A DNA stretch of 32,198 bases from JBAVVD01 sp049697115. Lineage in GTDB: Bacteria; Acidobacteriota; Aminicenantia; Aminicenantales; UBA4085. Each line of letters opens with the position of its first letter. The first letter of the stretch is position 1. The translations under genes and the position numbers were made by a program. The notes under the pieces were generated by a model. It had not been told where the DNA came from and did not search any database. It was given only the letters and a program-made list of their open reading frames with translations. This document shows positions 8,589 to 15,681 of this stretch, in pieces. The DNA lies in NCBI GenBank assembly GCA_049697115.1, contig JBAVVD010000043.1:1-32198 (forward strand). Direction: 5' to 3'.

Positions 8589-8958
8589 CGGTTTTCATCC
8601 GGTCCATCAGCTCTTTTTCATCCAGGGTTTTAAAGCGGTGGAAGATCGTAATGACCAGAGCGTAAGCCACGCCGCTTGTGGCCACTCCCACGACAATGGC
8701 CGTGAGCATCAGACAGTGCTGGAGGGGGCTGATATATTTGGCCGTATCCGCCGTTCCCAGGCTCTGGTTAATTATGGGAATCGTCGCTCCCCATTTTACG
8801 GAGCTGGCGATAAAAAACATAATAATGGAAACCTGGAAGATGGTCATTCCGATAATTTTCTTGATCAGGTTTTTCTTGAGAACCATGCCATAAAAGCCCA
8901 AAGCCATGAGGATAAAAATAAACCAGTAGGCGAAGTGGCCGAGAAGAAACTCACGCAT
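8569..8958 (-). CDS. mrpC: Mrp antiporter subunit C (NuoK-like)
   Basis: A 129-residue membrane protein with three predicted helices, homologous to MrpC/MbhG and NuoK. The helix-rich core contains the HCLMLTAIVVGVATSGVAYA stretch typical of this subunit, with NQSLG and the PL-QHCLMLTAIV pattern. The start is placed at the ATG of MREFLLGHF (8956-8958) because an AAGGGAAG ribosome-binding site precedes it; a longer reading frame reaches 8985 but adds only a poor leader (MMTCWKGSP). The gene overlaps the end of mrpB by 8 bp and the beginning of the mrpD-like gene by 20 bp, so translation is coupled. Confidence 0.88.
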   Translation of the reverse strand: MREFLLGHFAYWFIFILMALGFYGMVLKKNLIKKIIGMTIFQVSIIMFFIASSVKWGATIPIINQSLGTADTAKYISPLQHCLMLTAIVVGVATSGVAYALVITIFHRFKTLDEKELMDRMKTDDDNLE

Positions 8959-9388
8959 CGGGCTTCCCTTCCAGCAGGTCATCATAGATGGCGACCAGGA
9001 TTCCCATCACGGCCAGACCCACACCGATCTCAATCGACAGGATGCCGAGCGATCTGTGATGGGCGGCCGGGCCAGACACAGGAAGAAAGGCATAGTTCAG
9101 GAAATTCCCGCCCAGAAGCATGGCCACAAGTCCGGTCCCAAAATAGATCAGGACGCCGATGGAGCCAAGAGGCGTGCCCAGACGTCTGGGGAACTGAAGA
9201 TGGGCAGTTTCGTGCCCTGCAGCTAGGCGGATGAGGATGATGGAGGCGGCCAGCATCGTCCCTCCCTGGAATCCGCCGCCCGGACTGTAGTGGCCGTGAA
9301 AGATCACATACAGGGCAAAGAGCATGATAAAAGGGGAGACAATCCGGCTGACGAGGGTCACGATGGTATCGCCTTCATACCGGATCAT
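8951..9388 (-). CDS. mrpB: Mrp antiporter subunit B
   Basis: A 145-residue four-helix membrane protein of the MnhB/MrpB/MbhF family. Diagnostic features are the N-terminal SRIVSPFIMLFALYVIFHGH segment followed by SPGGGFQGG, the signature loop of MrpB, then ASIILIRLAAG, and a C-terminal EIGVGLAVMGI helix. It overlaps the previous gene by 4 bp (ATGA). In Mrp complexes MrpB packs against the C-terminal part of MrpA, here represented by the two small upstream proteins. Confidence 0.9.
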   Translation of the reverse strand: MIRYEGDTIVTLVSRIVSPFIMLFALYVIFHGHYSPGGGFQGGTMLAASIILIRLAAGHETAHLQFPRRLGTPLGSIGVLIYFGTGLVAMLLGGNFLNYAFLPVSGPAAHHRSLGILSIEIGVGLAVMGILVAIYDDLLEGKPDA

Positions 9389-9696
9389 GCGTCATCCTCA
9401 TCTTTCCTGTTTCTTCTCAAAATGAGATAACAGATAAGGCCTGCCGTTAAAATGACGGTCTCCTCCCCCATTGTGTCATAGCCTCTATAATCCGCCAGAA
9501 TGACCGTAACCATATTGGGCGTTTCGGCATCCTTCTCAGGGTTGTGAACATAATAAGAAGGGGCGTTGGGAGTGCCGGCCAGGCTTTTCTCCCGGTAGAG
9601 GGGCGCATGGGCATCTCCCCGGTTGGGAAGCCCGAAAGAGGCATAGATCAGAAGGCCGGCGAAGCCGATGAGGACGATAAAATTCAGGACTTTCAA
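9385..9696 (-). CDS. MbhE-like subunit (MrpA C-terminal part, second half)
   Basis: A 103-residue protein with an N-terminal membrane helix, a soluble middle and a C-terminal helix. The motif NMVTVILADYRGYDTMGEETVI (about residues 61-82, shown in part) is the hallmark of the last segment of MrpA and of MbhE. The gene begins with TTG (9694-9696), which overlaps the stop of the upstream DUF4040 gene as TTGA. It overlaps mrpB by 4 bp. The split of MrpA into stand-alone small proteins is as in archaeal MBH operons. Confidence 0.8.
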   Translation of the reverse strand: MKVLNFIVLIGFAGLLIYASFGLPNRGDAHAPLYREKSLAGTPNAPSYYVHNPEKDAETPNMVTVILADYRGYDTMGEETVILTAGLICYLILRRNRKDEDDA

Positions 9697-9938
9697 TCTC
9701 GGCTCTTCCTCGTTGTTCTAAATATAGTGACGATAAAAAAGACGCCGCTCACGCCGGCACCGACAACAGCCTCCGTGAACCCCACGTCCACGGCTCCCAT
9801 GGTCACATAGAGAAGGGCGGAGAGAAAGCTGAAAACGCTCAAGCTGACGACGGCGGTGAGCAGGTTTTTTATTTCCAAAGCCAGAATGGCGGAAATGACA
9901 AGAAAAACAAAAAGGGCGATCTCAAGCTCCCAGTGCAC
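9693..9938 (-). CDS. MbhD-like subunit (DUF4040, MrpA C-terminal part, first half)
   Basis: An 81-residue, three-helix membrane protein matching the DUF4040/MbhD pattern: a helix with LEIKNLLTAVVSLSVFSFL, then AVDVGFTEAVVGAGVSGVFF. The DVxFTEAxVGAG motif is typical of this region of MrpA and of MbhD. It starts with GTG, one base after the mrpG stop, with GAGGAG as ribosome-binding site inside the end of mrpG. In MBH and Mrp structures this part helps form the ion path next to MrpB and MrpC. Confidence 0.82.
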   Translation of the reverse strand: MHWELEIALFVFLVISAILALEIKNLLTAVVSLSVFSFLSALLYVTMGAVDVGFTEAVVGAGVSGVFFIVTIFRTTRKSRD

Positions 9939-10265
9939 CTATTTCTCCTCAAAATCAGGCTTTTTCTTCTTGAACCAGGGCCGAAGCCCAAACCGTATGG
10001 CGGCTTTGGTCAGGGCATGAGTGGCCGTGGGGCTGGTCAGGCCGACAAAAGCCATGATCAGGGTAAGCTTCACGCTGTTCAAGGTCAAGCCCTCGTGGAC
10101 GACCAATCCGAACACAACAAGAAGAATGCCCAGCGTATCGCTTTTTCCCGTGGCATGCGCCCGAGAATAGAAATCCGGCAGCCGGATAAGGCCGATGCTG
10201 CCGACGAGCAGGAAAAAGGCGCCGAAACTGACGATGATGGCGGAGAGCACGAAATTCAACGGCAT
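9939..10265 (-). CDS. mrpG: Mrp antiporter subunit G
   Basis: A 108-residue three-helix membrane protein of the MnhG/MrpG/MbhC family. It shows FFLLVGSIGLIRLPDFYSRAHA near residues 17-38 (shown in part as GLIRLPDFYSRAHATGKSDT), the diagnostic motif of this subunit, followed by LGILLVVFGLVV and TSPTATHALTKAA. The C-terminus is a basic tail. It overlaps the mrpF stop by one base (TAATG). Fully in line with the E-F-G order of Mrp operons. Confidence 0.92.
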   Translation of the reverse strand: MPLNFVLSAIIVSFGAFFLLVGSIGLIRLPDFYSRAHATGKSDTLGILLVVFGLVVHEGLTLNSVKLTLIMAFVGLTSPTATHALTKAAIRFGLRPWFKKKKPDFEEK

Positions 10266-10537
10266 TATTTTCCTCTCGATTTCAGCGTCCCCAGATATTT
10301 CGCAATGGCGATGACGCCGATAAAGTTCAGGACCGCGTAAGCCAGGGTGATGTCGATGAACATGTCGATTCTGTTGAATATGAATCCGATGACGACAACG
10401 AGGACCATGGTCTTGGTGCCGATGGCGCCGGCTCCGAGCATCCGGTCAAAGAGTGTCGGGCCGCGGAGAACGCGGTAGAGAGGGATCAGAATGATGACAG
10501 ATAGAATGACGCCCAGATAGATAAAATATTTCCCCAT
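10265..10537 (-). CDS. mrpF: Mrp antiporter subunit F
   Basis: A 90-residue three-helix membrane protein of the MnhF/MrpF/MbhB family, with the RVLRGPTLFDRMLGAGAIGT motif (residues 23-42) and an Asp-containing third helix (IDITLAYAVLNFIGVIAIAK). Length is typical. It overlaps the mrpE stop by one base and is followed immediately by mrpG. Confidence 0.92.
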   Translation of the reverse strand: MGKYFIYLGVILSVIILIPLYRVLRGPTLFDRMLGAGAIGTKTMVLVVVIGFIFNRIDMFIDITLAYAVLNFIGVIAIAKYLGTLKSRGK

Positions 10538-11145
10538 TATCTTTTAAATGTCTTTAAGACTTCGACTTCCTGGACGATTTGGCCGGCTCTCTTGTCATAG
10601 AGTCTCGCCACCTGAGCGGGAAGCGACCCATCCAGAATGCTGGAGGACGACGCTTCGAGCAGCGAATGGACCAGAAATTCATCCTCGTTGAGCTCGAGGG
10701 TGATCGTGCCGGGAGTGAGGGTGATGGAATTGGCGAGGATCACGCGGGACGCCGTGTTGGGCAGCTTGGTTTTGAATCGGACCAGAGAGGGATCCACGGG
10801 CATTCGGGGATTCAGAACGACAGCGGCTACCTGCAGGCTGGCCACCACGATCTGCCAGATAAGCCAGGGAATATAAAAGAGCAGCCGGACAACCCTCAAA
10901 GGCGTGTACAACCGGGTGTTCTCCTGAATAAAGAAATATTTATTCAGGCGGAGGTTCATCAGAATAACCAGCCAGGAGCAGAGAAAGCCGAAGGAAATAT
11001 GAAAGAGGTCATAATGGCCGCTCATCAGGAGCCAGAGGCCGAAAAGGAGAACGAACAGGATGAGATTATTCCGAATAAAGAGGTCCCGGAGCCGGCGGGA
11101 AGGAAACCGGACATTCTTCCCAGGAGTTTCGTCTTTATCTTCCAT
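10537..11145 (-). CDS. mrpE: Mrp antiporter subunit E, first gene of the operon
   Basis: A 202-residue protein of the MnhE/MrpE/MbhA family: a basic N-terminal tail of about 25 residues, two to three membrane helices (28-45, 50-65, 88-112) and a cytosolic domain. The signature LPNTASRVILANSITLTPGT (about 128-147) identifies the family. It is a little longer than usual because of the N-terminal tail. As the first gene in the minus-strand operon it should follow a promoter in 11146-11403; a possible minus-strand -35 (TTGACT, 11202-11197) is present but no clear -10. Confidence 0.92.
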   Translation of the reverse strand: MEDKDETPGKNVRFPSRRLRDLFIRNNLILFVLLFGLWLLMSGHYDLFHISFGFLCSWLVILMNLRLNKYFFIQENTRLYTPLRVVRLLFYIPWLIWQIVVASLQVAAVVLNPRMPVDPSLVRFKTKLPNTASRVILANSITLTPGTITLELNEDEFLVHSLLEASSSSILDGSLPAQVARLYDKRAGQIVQEVEVLKTFKR

Positions 11146-11222
11146 GAAACATTCTTTTTAATTAAAGAAAAAATACATATCATGGATAAAATCAGAAGTC
11201 AATTTCATAGAGCTCCTTTGAG

Positions 11223-11251
11223 TTGACTTCGCGCTCTATCTGAAATATAAA
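11223..11251 (+). promoter_or_regulatory. Sigma70-type promoter for the molybdenum hydroxylase genes
   Basis: TTGACT (11223-11228), a 17-bp spacer and TATAAA (11246-11251) fit the sigma70 consensus well. The first gene starts at 11404, so the leader is about 145 nt and AT-rich. The intergenic region 11146-11403 also contains TTGACA at 11273-11278 without a good -10. Confidence 0.55.
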
Positions 11252-11403
11252 TACCTCATCTAGGTTTTTATGTTGACAAATAATAGAGTCTCCGATTGTC
11301 TTTCATTAATCTATTCCCAAAGATTGAACCGTATCCAATTTCTGATTTTTTATAGAGCCATAGATTTTTTGAAGCCCGTCCAAAATTTTTTCAGGAGTGT
11401 CCA

Positions 11404-11886
11404 ATGAAAGAGGTCATTTCTTTCAACCTCAACGGAAAATCCCGACAACTGCATGTGGATAGAAACCGGATGCTTCTCTGGGTGTTGCGCACGGATTTGG
11501 GTCTCACCGGGACAAAATACGGCTGCGGTGAAGGCTACTGCGGTGCCTGCACCGTTCTGGTCAATAACGAAGCCGTCCGATCCTGTCAATATCCTGTCAA
11601 AAACATCAACGGTCAGAGCGTCCTCACCATCGAAGGACTGGCCGGCAACGGTTCCCTCCATCCTTTACAAAAGGCATTCATAAAACACACGGCTTACCAA
11701 TGCGGATTCTGCACTCCGGGCATGATTCTCAACGCTCATGCTCTGCTCGTGAAGAATCCCAGGCCGACTCCGGAAGAAATCATTCAGGTCATGGATGAAA
11801 GTCTGTGCCGCTGCGGCTCTCACACCCGCATCCTCAAGGCCATCCAGAGGGCTTCCCGGGAGATGAATCGAAGGAGGGAAAGATGA
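11404..11886 (+). CDS. (2Fe-2S)-binding small subunit of a xanthine dehydrogenase-family hydroxylase
   Basis: A 160-residue iron-sulfur subunit of the molybdenum hydroxylase family (CoxS/IorA type). The N-terminal plant-type ferredoxin domain has Cys41, Cys46, Cys49 and Cys61 (CGEGYCGAC...C). The C-terminal helical domain has Cys100, Cys103, Cys135 and Cys137 (CGFCTPG...CRC). Both [2Fe-2S] sites are complete. It passes electrons from the molybdenum site of the next subunit to an unknown acceptor. An AGGAGTG ribosome-binding site precedes the ATG, and the stop overlaps the start of the large-subunit gene by ATGA. It has no signal sequence, so it is probably exported folded together with the Tat-targeted large subunit. 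Confidence 0.92.
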   Translation: MKEVISFNLNGKSRQLHVDRNRMLLWVLRTDLGLTGTKYGCGEGYCGACTVLVNNEAVRSCQYPVKNINGQSVLTIEGLAGNGSLHPLQKAFIKHTAYQCGFCTPGMILNAHALLVKNPRPTPEEIIQVMDESLCRCGSHTRILKAIQRASREMNRRRER

Positions 11887-14003
11887 AACGTCGAGAATTC
11901 TTCAAACTCATGGGCGGCGGAATCATCATCACATTTTCTCTCGGAGATTTAGCGGCTCTCCAGGAAGAAAGAACGCGCAGAGAAGCGCGCTTCACATATC
12001 CGGCCGATTTCAATGCCTATCTGAGAATCGGAGAAGACGGACGCATTACCTGTTTTTCAGGGAAGATTGAAATGGGACAGGGAGTCATTATCGCCCTCGC
12101 CCAGATATTGGCGGAAGAGCTCTGTGTGCCCGTGGGGAAGGTGGATATGGTCATGGGAGACACAGACCTCTGTCCATGGGACATGGGAACTTTCGGATCA
12201 CAAAGTGTCCGCTTCTTCGGTCCGGCCCTGCGGACAGCCGGCGCAGAAGCCAGAGAAGTCCTGAAGGAGCTGGCCGCCGAACACCTCAAGGTGCCTCCCG
12301 GCCGGCTCGAAATAAAGGATGGGATCATCTTTGACACAACCCAAAAGAAAAAACAGGTGACCTATGCCGAGCTGGCCAAAGGGAAAAAAATTGAGAGGCA
12401 TCTGGACACAAAGCCTCTTCCGAAAGAGGTTTCAAAATTCACTGTGATCGGTCAGTCCTTTTCGAGACCGGACGGCCGGGACAAAGTCACCGGCCGGGCT
12501 CAATATGCCGGCGATATCAGAGTTCCAGGCTTGATGTACGCCCGAATTCTCAGGCCTCCGGCTCACGGCGCAAAGCTCATCCACCTGGATCTCTCAGAAG
12601 TTGAAAAAATGGAGGGTGTGCAGATTATCCGCGACGGCGACCTGATCGCCGTCCTCCATGAAGCGCCGGACGAAGTCGAGAAAGCTCTGGCCAGGATTCA
12701 GGCTCGTTTTGACACGCCAGAGGCCAAAGTCAACGACCGGACAATTTTTGACCACCTCCTCCAGATGGCTCCGAAGGGGACGGTCGTCGCCCAGGGAGGT
12801 GACCTGGAACAAGGAGAAAAGCGCGCTTCAAATCTCCAGGAAAGGACCTACTTCAACAGCTATGTCGCCCATGCGGCTATCGAGACGCATTCCGCCCTGG
12901 CGAAAATCGATGGGAACAAAGCGACTGTCTGGGCCTCCACCCAGACGCCGTTCAGAGCCAAAGACGAAATCGCTGGAGCGCTGGATCTGCCGCCGGAAAA
13001 TGTCCGCATCATTACGCCTTTTGTCGGAGGGGGATTCGGCGGAAAGACCCGAAACATGCAGGCCGTTGAAGCCGCCCGGTTGGCAAAAATCACGGGAAAG
13101 CCTGTCCAGGTCGTCTGGACGCGGGCTGAGGAATTTTTCAATGACACTTTCCGGCCGGCGGCTGTTGTGAAAATAAAATCAGGAATCGATGAGTCCGGGA
13201 CCATCGTCCTCTGGGATTACCATGTGTACTTTGCCGGCGAAAGAGGCTCCCGGCAGTTTTACTCCGTGCCCCATCATCGGACAGTTGTGTATGGCGAGTG
13301 GATGGGCTCGACTCAGGGCGTGCATCCTTTTGGCGTGGGCGCCTGGCGGGCACCGGCGTGCAACACCAACAGTTTTGCCAGGGAATCGCAAGTGGACATT
13401 CTGGCCGAAGAGGCGGGAATGGACCCGCTGGAGTTCCGCTTAAAAAATCTCAGCGACAAAAGAATGCAGAACGTTCTCCGGGCGGCTGCAGACAAATTCG
13501 GCTGGAATCCCTCGAAAATTCCCAGCGGCCGGGGATACGGAATCGCCTGCGGAGATTACATGGGAACATATATCGCGGCCGCCGCCGAGGTCGAGGCCGA
13601 CCGGGAAACCGGCTCGATCCAGGCCAAACGCGTTGTCTGCGCCCAGGACATGGGCCAGGTGATTAACCCGGAGGGAGCAAAACTGCAAATAGAGGGTTGT
13701 GTCACCATGGGACTGGGGTATGCCCTCAGAGAAGAGATTCATTTCAAAGAAGGAAAAATCCTCGACCTGAATTTTGACACCTATGAAATCCCCCGATTTT
13801 CCTGGCTTCCTAAAATCGAGGCGGTCCTTGTGGACAACCTGGAATTCCCGCCCCAGGGGGGCGGAGAGCCGGCCATTATCCTGATGGGCGCCGTCATGGC
13901 CAATGCGGTTTATGATTTTCTGGGCGTCAGGCTTTTCCAGCTCCCCATGACGCCAGAACGGGTCAAAGAAGCCCTCCAAAAAAAGAAGCCGGAATCTCGC
14001 TGA
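11883..14003 (+). CDS. Tat-exported molybdopterin-binding large subunit (isoquinoline 1-oxidoreductase beta-like)
   Basis: A 706-residue catalytic subunit of a xanthine dehydrogenase-family hydroxylase, closest in layout to IorB-type enzymes. The start is set at the ATG at 11883, with AAGGAGGG just upstream; the frame is open further upstream (to 11805), but that part overlaps the small subunit. The N-terminus KRREFFKLMGGGIIITFSLG is a twin-arginine signal. Cofactor motifs are GGGFGGK at 382-388 and the catalytic Glu662 in GGGEPAIILMG; GVGAWRAP lies near 485. There is no FAD subunit gene and no cytochrome gene next to it, so the electron acceptor is unknown. It probably works in the periplasm on an aldehyde or N-heterocycle. 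Confidence 0.88.
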   Translation: MKRREFFKLMGGGIIITFSLGDLAALQEERTRREARFTYPADFNAYLRIGEDGRITCFSGKIEMGQGVIIALAQILAEELCVPVGKVDMVMGDTDLCPWDMGTFGSQSVRFFGPALRTAGAEAREVLKELAAEHLKVPPGRLEIKDGIIFDTTQKKKQVTYAELAKGKKIERHLDTKPLPKEVSKFTVIGQSFSRPDGRDKVTGRAQYAGDIRVPGLMYARILRPPAHGAKLIHLDLSEVEKMEGVQIIRDGDLIAVLHEAPDEVEKALARIQARFDTPEAKVNDRTIFDHLLQMAPKGTVVAQGGDLEQGEKRASNLQERTYFNSYVAHAAIETHSALAKIDGNKATVWASTQTPFRAKDEIAGALDLPPENVRIITPFVGGGFGGKTRNMQAVEAARLAKITGKPVQVVWTRAEEFFNDTFRPAAVVKIKSGIDESGTIVLWDYHVYFAGERGSRQFYSVPHHRTVVYGEWMGSTQGVHPFGVGAWRAPACNTNSFARESQVDILAEEAGMDPLEFRLKNLSDKRMQNVLRAAADKFGWNPSKIPSGRGYGIACGDYMGTYIAAAAEVEADRETGSIQAKRVVCAQDMGQVINPEGAKLQIEGCVTMGLGYALREEIHFKEGKILDLNFDTYEIPRFSWLPKIEAVLVDNLEFPPQGGGEPAIILMGAVMANAVYDFLGVRLFQLPMTPERVKEALQKKKPESR

Positions 14004-14013
14004 ACGGAAGAAT

Positions 14014-14271
14014 TCAGCCCTGGAGAAGGGATTCCTCCAGGTTTCCCTCATCGTCCCTGTAGATCAGCTTTACGCCTTCCTTCATCCCTGTGGGCTCTTC
14101 TTTATAGATAACAGTCAGCCCCAGCTCTTTCTTTTTCTCGAAATATTCTTTGGCCTTTTGGGTGGCCTCTTCCAGAGTTTCAAAACTTTGATCGCGGTCG
14201 ATGATCAACGTCTCTTCATCGTCGATACTGGTTTTTGGTTTATGCCCTTCAATGTAAAATTTCTCGCTCAT
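14014..14271 (-). CDS. Small acidic protein of unknown function
   Basis: An 85-residue soluble protein without signal or membrane segment, rich in Glu, Lys and Asp, with an amphipathic helix around the sequence SFETLEEATQKAKEYFEKKK followed by two likely beta strands (LTVIYKEE and VKLIYRDDEG). No family is recognised. The ATG at 14269-14271 is preferred because GGAAAGG precedes it; a GTG start 21 bp further upstream is also open. It ends 10 bp from the convergent large hydroxylase subunit. The gene stands alone before the diguanylate cyclase gene, 130 bp away on the same strand. Confidence 0.6.
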   Translation of the reverse strand: MSEKFYIEGHKPKTSIDDEETLIIDRDQSFETLEEATQKAKEYFEKKKELGLTVIYKEEPTGMKEGVKLIYRDDEGNLEESLLQG

Positions 14272-14401
14272 TGATGCTTTCCTTTCCTTCACGGCGATCC
14301 CATATTATTTCACCGGATATTGTACAGAAATTGATGTCTCTCTCCAAGCCCAATTTCGAAAAAAGGAGACGGTTTGAGATCCCTCCCCTTCTTCGTATGG
14401 A

Positions 14402-15451
14402 TTACTTCTGTTTGAGACGCTTCTGTTCATACATCAACTTATCCGCCCTCACCAGAAGCTCATCGATAGAACAGGGATGTGCCGGGTCATAACGGGAGAT
14501 GCCAATACTGATCGATAACTTAAACGGCTCGCCGCTTTCTCTGTTGAAAGAGTCCAGATTTTTCTCCAAACGGCTCAGGGCAGACTCCACGCCGGTTAAG
14601 TTCGTATCGATTGGAAAAACGGCAAACTCATCGCCGCCCATGCGTCCTTTAATATCGGATCTGCGAAATGTTTTGGCCAGAATCTCCGCCAGCTTCACCA
14701 GCGCCGCATCTCCGATATGATGGCCGAAGGTGTCATTGATCACCTTCAGGTTATCCAGGTCCATGAAAAGCAGAAACATCTGAACGTTATTGCGGCTGGC
14801 CAGCTGGAGAAATTCGCTGGCGACTGTAAAGAATCCCCGGCGGTTGTAGAGCTTGGTCAAGTCATCCGTGAGGGAGAGACTCTCCAGCTTTTTGATCATC
14901 TTCTGTCTTTCCCTGTTGGAACGCTCCAGCTCGTTCAGGGCCTTTTTCAATCCGGTCTCGGCTTTCTTCTCTCTGGTGATGTCGACAAGGATTCCGTCAT
15001 AAAATTCTATTCTCCCTTTCTGCCCGCGGACGGCGCACGGGAAGTCCCTTCCCCAAATCCGGCGTCCGTCCTTGCGCTGCAATTGAAACTCCGTAAAAAC
15101 AATGAGGGATTTTTGCAGTTTCTTCAGGTGAAGGGCTCTGTCCTTTTGCCGGACATATAATTTCTTGACATTCACATCTTTCAGGTCATTTTTATCCTTG
15201 TATCTGAGAATCTTCGCCAGGGCCGGATTGGCCTCAATAATCTTCCCGTCCGGCGTCGTCCGGTAAACTCCCACCGGTAGATGCTCAAGCAGAGAACGGA
15301 ATCTTTTTTCGCTTTCCCGGAATTTTCTCTCGAAGGAAGAGCTTTTCGCTTTTCGAAGAGACGCTGTGTGTGTCTTTGGCCGGCTCAATTTTCCTGGCTC
15401 TTTATACCATAGAAAAATGCTGCGGTCAAACCTTTCTCTCTTTGCACCCAA
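14402..15451 (-). CDS. PAS-GGDEF diguanylate cyclase
   Basis: A 349-residue cytosolic signalling protein that should make cyclic di-GMP. A basic N-terminal region leads into a PAS domain (about 46-160: LPVGVYRTTPDGKIIEANPA, then DGILVDITREKK), a short coiled coil (162-190) and a GGDEF domain (190-349). The active-site motif GGDEF is intact at 272-276, and the inhibitory I-site RxxD (Arg263 to Asp266) lies five residues upstream, so product inhibition is expected. There is no EAL domain and no membrane segment. The start is uncertain: the first codon of the open frame is TTG at 15451 with no clear ribosome-binding site; another TTG at 15388, after AGGA, is possible. Confidence 0.85.
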   Translation of the reverse strand: MGAKRERFDRSIFLWYKEPGKLSRPKTHTASLRKAKSSSFERKFRESEKRFRSLLEHLPVGVYRTTPDGKIIEANPALAKILRYKDKNDLKDVNVKKLYVRQKDRALHLKKLQKSLIVFTEFQLQRKDGRRIWGRDFPCAVRGQKGRIEFYDGILVDITREKKAETGLKKALNELERSNRERQKMIKKLESLSLTDDLTKLYNRRGFFTVASEFLQLASRNNVQMFLLFMDLDNLKVINDTFGHHIGDAALVKLAEILAKTFRRSDIKGRMGGDEFAVFPIDTNLTGVESALSRLEKNLDSFNRESGEPFKLSISIGISRYDPAHPCSIDELLVRADKLMYEQKRLKQK

Positions 15452-15681
15452 AATTGCCGATGGAATTCAATCTTTAATTCTTATTTTAAATTTTTGGAAA
15501 TTTGGAGTTGGGATTTCTGTCTTATAAGAAAAATTGGGGAAATTGATGAGAGAAGGAGATCCCGCGAGTCCCGATTTTTTCCGCCTTCCAATGTTCAGTT
15601 CCATCTCAAACGGGAGAAGGGAACCACATTCACAATTCTTTTTAATGAGCTTCAATACATGCCCAGGATTTGAATCTGTTT

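Noticed and set aside
10579..11226. Long plus-strand frame opposite mrpE
   Set aside because: It is antisense to a clearly recognisable MrpE and shows the Gln/Glu/Arg-rich composition typical of shadow frames.
15467..15655. 62-codon minus-strand frame between the cyclase and dipeptidase genes
   Set aside because: AT-rich intergenic DNA, no ribosome-binding site, no domain signal and no coupling to neighbours.
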